A program made the translations under genes and the position numbers. The notes beneath the pieces are model-generated. The model did no database searches, was not told the origin of the DNA, and was given only the letters and a program-made list of their open reading frames with translations. A DNA stretch of 6,810 bases from an uncultured Prevotella sp. Its GTDB lineage: Bacteria > Bacteroidota > Bacteroidia > Bacteroidales > Bacteroidaceae. Below, in pieces: positions 5,651 through 6,810 of the stretch. How positions within the stretch are numbered: the stretch's first letter is position 1; each line of letters begins with the position of its first letter. The stretch covers positions 1 to 6,810 of the forward strand of contig URSZ01000124.1 of the NCBI GenBank assembly GCA_900550635.1, written 5' to 3'.

Positions 5651-5676
5651 TATAAAAACGGTTTGTTACCAACCGT
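5651..5676 (-). terminator. Terminator overlapping the flavodoxin stop codon
   Basis: On the minus strand ACGGTT (plus 5671-5676) pairs with AACCGT (plus 5658-5663) around a 7-base loop, followed by a run of Ts and TAT. The stop codon (plus 5666-5668) lies in the loop, and the upstream arm encodes the last residues. It should end the cupin-flavodoxin transcript and separate it from the hydrolase gene. The stem is short (6 bp). Confidence 0.55.
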
Positions 5677-6241
5677 AATATCCAAGTTCGTAAACCCATT
5701 TGGTTATATCTACGTCGTCCATTCCGTTCATCAGTTTGCCCTCTTCCCAATCGAGCTCCGGGTAAGTTTTCTTCAGAGCCTTAACGCTGTTAGATATGTC
5801 GCTGCCGCCCGACGTGGCAAAGGGTATTATCTTAATGCCTTTTAGTTCGTGTGCTTCGATGAACGTATTTATTATGCGCGGTGCCGCGTCCCACCAAATA
5901 GGATAGCCGAGGAAAAGCACATTGTTTTCTCCGATGTCCTGTATTTTTCCTTTAATGGCAGGACGTGATTCGGGGTCGTTCATTTCCACTGAGCTCCGGG
6001 ATTCCTTGTCGTTCCAGTCGAGGTCTGCGTCGGTGTACGGTTCTTCGGGCGTAATGGCGTAAAGTTCCCCGTTAGTGGCTCCCTGCAAAGACTTTGCAGC
6101 TTTGGCGGTATTTCCCGTTGCCGAGAAATAAGCCACCAAGACTTTATTTCCTTGCTCGGCGTTTTTACTCTGTTTTTGCTGCGCGCATGATGTAGTGCCC
6201 GCAACTGCCATGCACAGCATGGCCAATATTGTTTTTCTCAT
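5666..6241 (-). CDS. Exported flavodoxin-family protein
   Basis: A flavodoxin-like FMN-binding protein of 191 residues, probably an electron carrier or quinone-type reductase subunit. After a signal peptide of about 18 residues comes C19 in GTTSC, which could be a lipoprotein attachment site although threonine at -3 is not ideal; plain secretion is the alternative. The FMN phosphate loop is FSATGNTAKAA (39-49), GYPIWWDAAP is at 112-121, and ATSGGSDISNS (142-152) fits the second flavin loop. Ordinary flavodoxins are cytoplasmic, so the export signal stands out, though such flavodoxins recur in Bacteroidales. Its ATG lies 6 bases after the stop of the cupin gene, so the two form an operon and probably work in one redox process. 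The electron partner is unknown. Confidence 0.9.
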   Translation of the reverse strand: MRKTILAMLCMAVAGTTSCAQQKQSKNAEQGNKVLVAYFSATGNTAKAAKSLQGATNGELYAITPEEPYTDADLDWNDKESRSSVEMNDPESRPAIKGKIQDIGENNVLFLGYPIWWDAAPRIINTFIEAHELKGIKIIPFATSGGSDISNSVKALKKTYPELDWEEGKLMNGMDDVDITKWVYELGYYGW

Positions 6242-6247
6242 TTCAAT

Positions 6248-6810
6248 TTATTTTGCAAGTTTGTCGTATTCCTTATCACTTACAGGCTCGAGCCATTCGT
6301 TAGATGTTTCCTCTCCCGGCACTTCAAACGCCAGATGTGCGAACCAACTGTCGGCAGCAGCTCCGTGCCAATGTTTTACGTTTGCCGGAATGTGTATTAC
6401 CGTACCAGGAAGAATTTCTACGGCAGGTTTCCCTTCTTCCTGATACCAGCCTTTGCCCGCAACTCCTATGAGCATTTGGCCGCCGCCTTTTTTGGCACGG
6501 TGAATGTGCCAGTTGTTACGGCAACGCGGCTCGAACGTCACGTTTGACACATACACCTGCTCGCGTGAAATGGGCGCAAGATAGCTGTTTCCTATAAAAT
6601 ATTGTGCGTATGCCGTATTCGGGTCGCCTATCGGGAATATCATTTCACGTTGGAACTCCGCCTTGGCGTCATTACCTGAAACATCTTCCGTCCATACCTC
6701 TTTTGCCAACCTGAATGCCGCCCACGCTTTCGGCCAGCCGGCATAAAAGCCTATGTGCGTAATTATTTCTGCTATCTCAGTCCTGGTTATGCCATTATTT
6801 TTAGCCGATT
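6248..6810 (-). CDS. Carboxymuconolactone decarboxylase-cupin fusion, 5' end missing
   Basis: This gene is cut by the right edge; 186 codons from 6808 to the stop at 6248 are visible. The first 40 or so residues (NGITRTEIAEI, then HIGFYAGWPKAWAAFR) are the C-terminal part of a carboxymuconolactone decarboxylase/AhpD-like domain. A cupin domain follows, with H101 and H103 in NWHIH, Q111 in GGGQML and H146 in PANVKHW as likely metal ligands (visible-residue numbering). Glutamine replaces the glutamate of the classic cupin motif. A TTG at 6709 could be taken as a start, but the frame continues upstream with clear domain sequence, so the true start lies outside. Related fusions are often annotated as decarboxylases without proven activity; an oxidative-stress or quinone-related role is only inferred from the flavodoxin next door. 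Confidence 0.9.
   Translation of the reverse strand, partial: SAKNNGITRTEIAEIITHIGFYAGWPKAWAAFRLAKEVWTEDVSGNDAKAEFQREMIFPIGDPNTAYAQYFIGNSYLAPISREQVYVSNVTFEPRCRNNWHIHRAKKGGGQMLIGVAGKGWYQEEGKPAVEILPGTVIHIPANVKHWHGAAADSWFAHLAFEVPGEETSNEWLEPVSDKEYDKLAK

Overview
The window looks like chromosomal DNA of a Bacteroidales bacterium (Prevotella/Bacteroides-like). The main reasons are the pyrB-pyrI-glyA gene order, the lack of Shine-Dalgarno sequences at most starts, several promoter candidates of the Bacteroidetes type (TTTG or TTG, 17-19 bp, then TAnnTTTG or TAnnTTCG), a tRNA without an encoded CCA, and secreted proteins typical of the order. The genus is an inference from gene order and style, not from a search.

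Layout. Positions 1-1763 hold no convincing protein gene but a lot of structure: a short tandem TCCACAC repeat (46-83), frames without usable starts, a good plus-strand intrinsic terminator (792-834) with no gene in front of it, and a 206-base string of consecutive hairpins (1062-1267). An excellent minus-strand promoter (1277-1307) lies just upstream of these hairpins, so I read the block as a candidate non-coding RNA of unknown class. An AT-rich spacer follows, with a striking three-copy repeat (1464-1528) in which a perfect 22-bp inverted repeat encloses a third copy.

Positions 1764-4540 are a plus-strand cluster: pyrB and pyrI (catalytic and regulatory chains of aspartate carbamoyltransferase, pyrimidine synthesis) and glyA (serine hydroxymethyltransferase, glycine and one-carbon supply). 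The two pathways meet at thymidylate synthesis. A candidate promoter lies just before pyrB. A tRNA-Arg (anticodon TCT) follows with its own candidate promoter, a leader hairpin and a terminator that can work in both directions.

Positions 4843-6810 are on the minus strand: a partial carboxymuconolactone decarboxylase-cupin fusion running off the right edge, then a flavodoxin with an export signal 6 bases downstream (one operon, ending in a terminator that overlaps its stop codon), then a separately promoted, secreted SGNH/GDSL hydrolase that converges on the tRNA terminator.

The most unusual content is the structured, gene-free first 1.5 kb, especially the minus-strand RNA candidate. Assigning it to a class needs covariance-model searches and transcript mapping that could not be run here.
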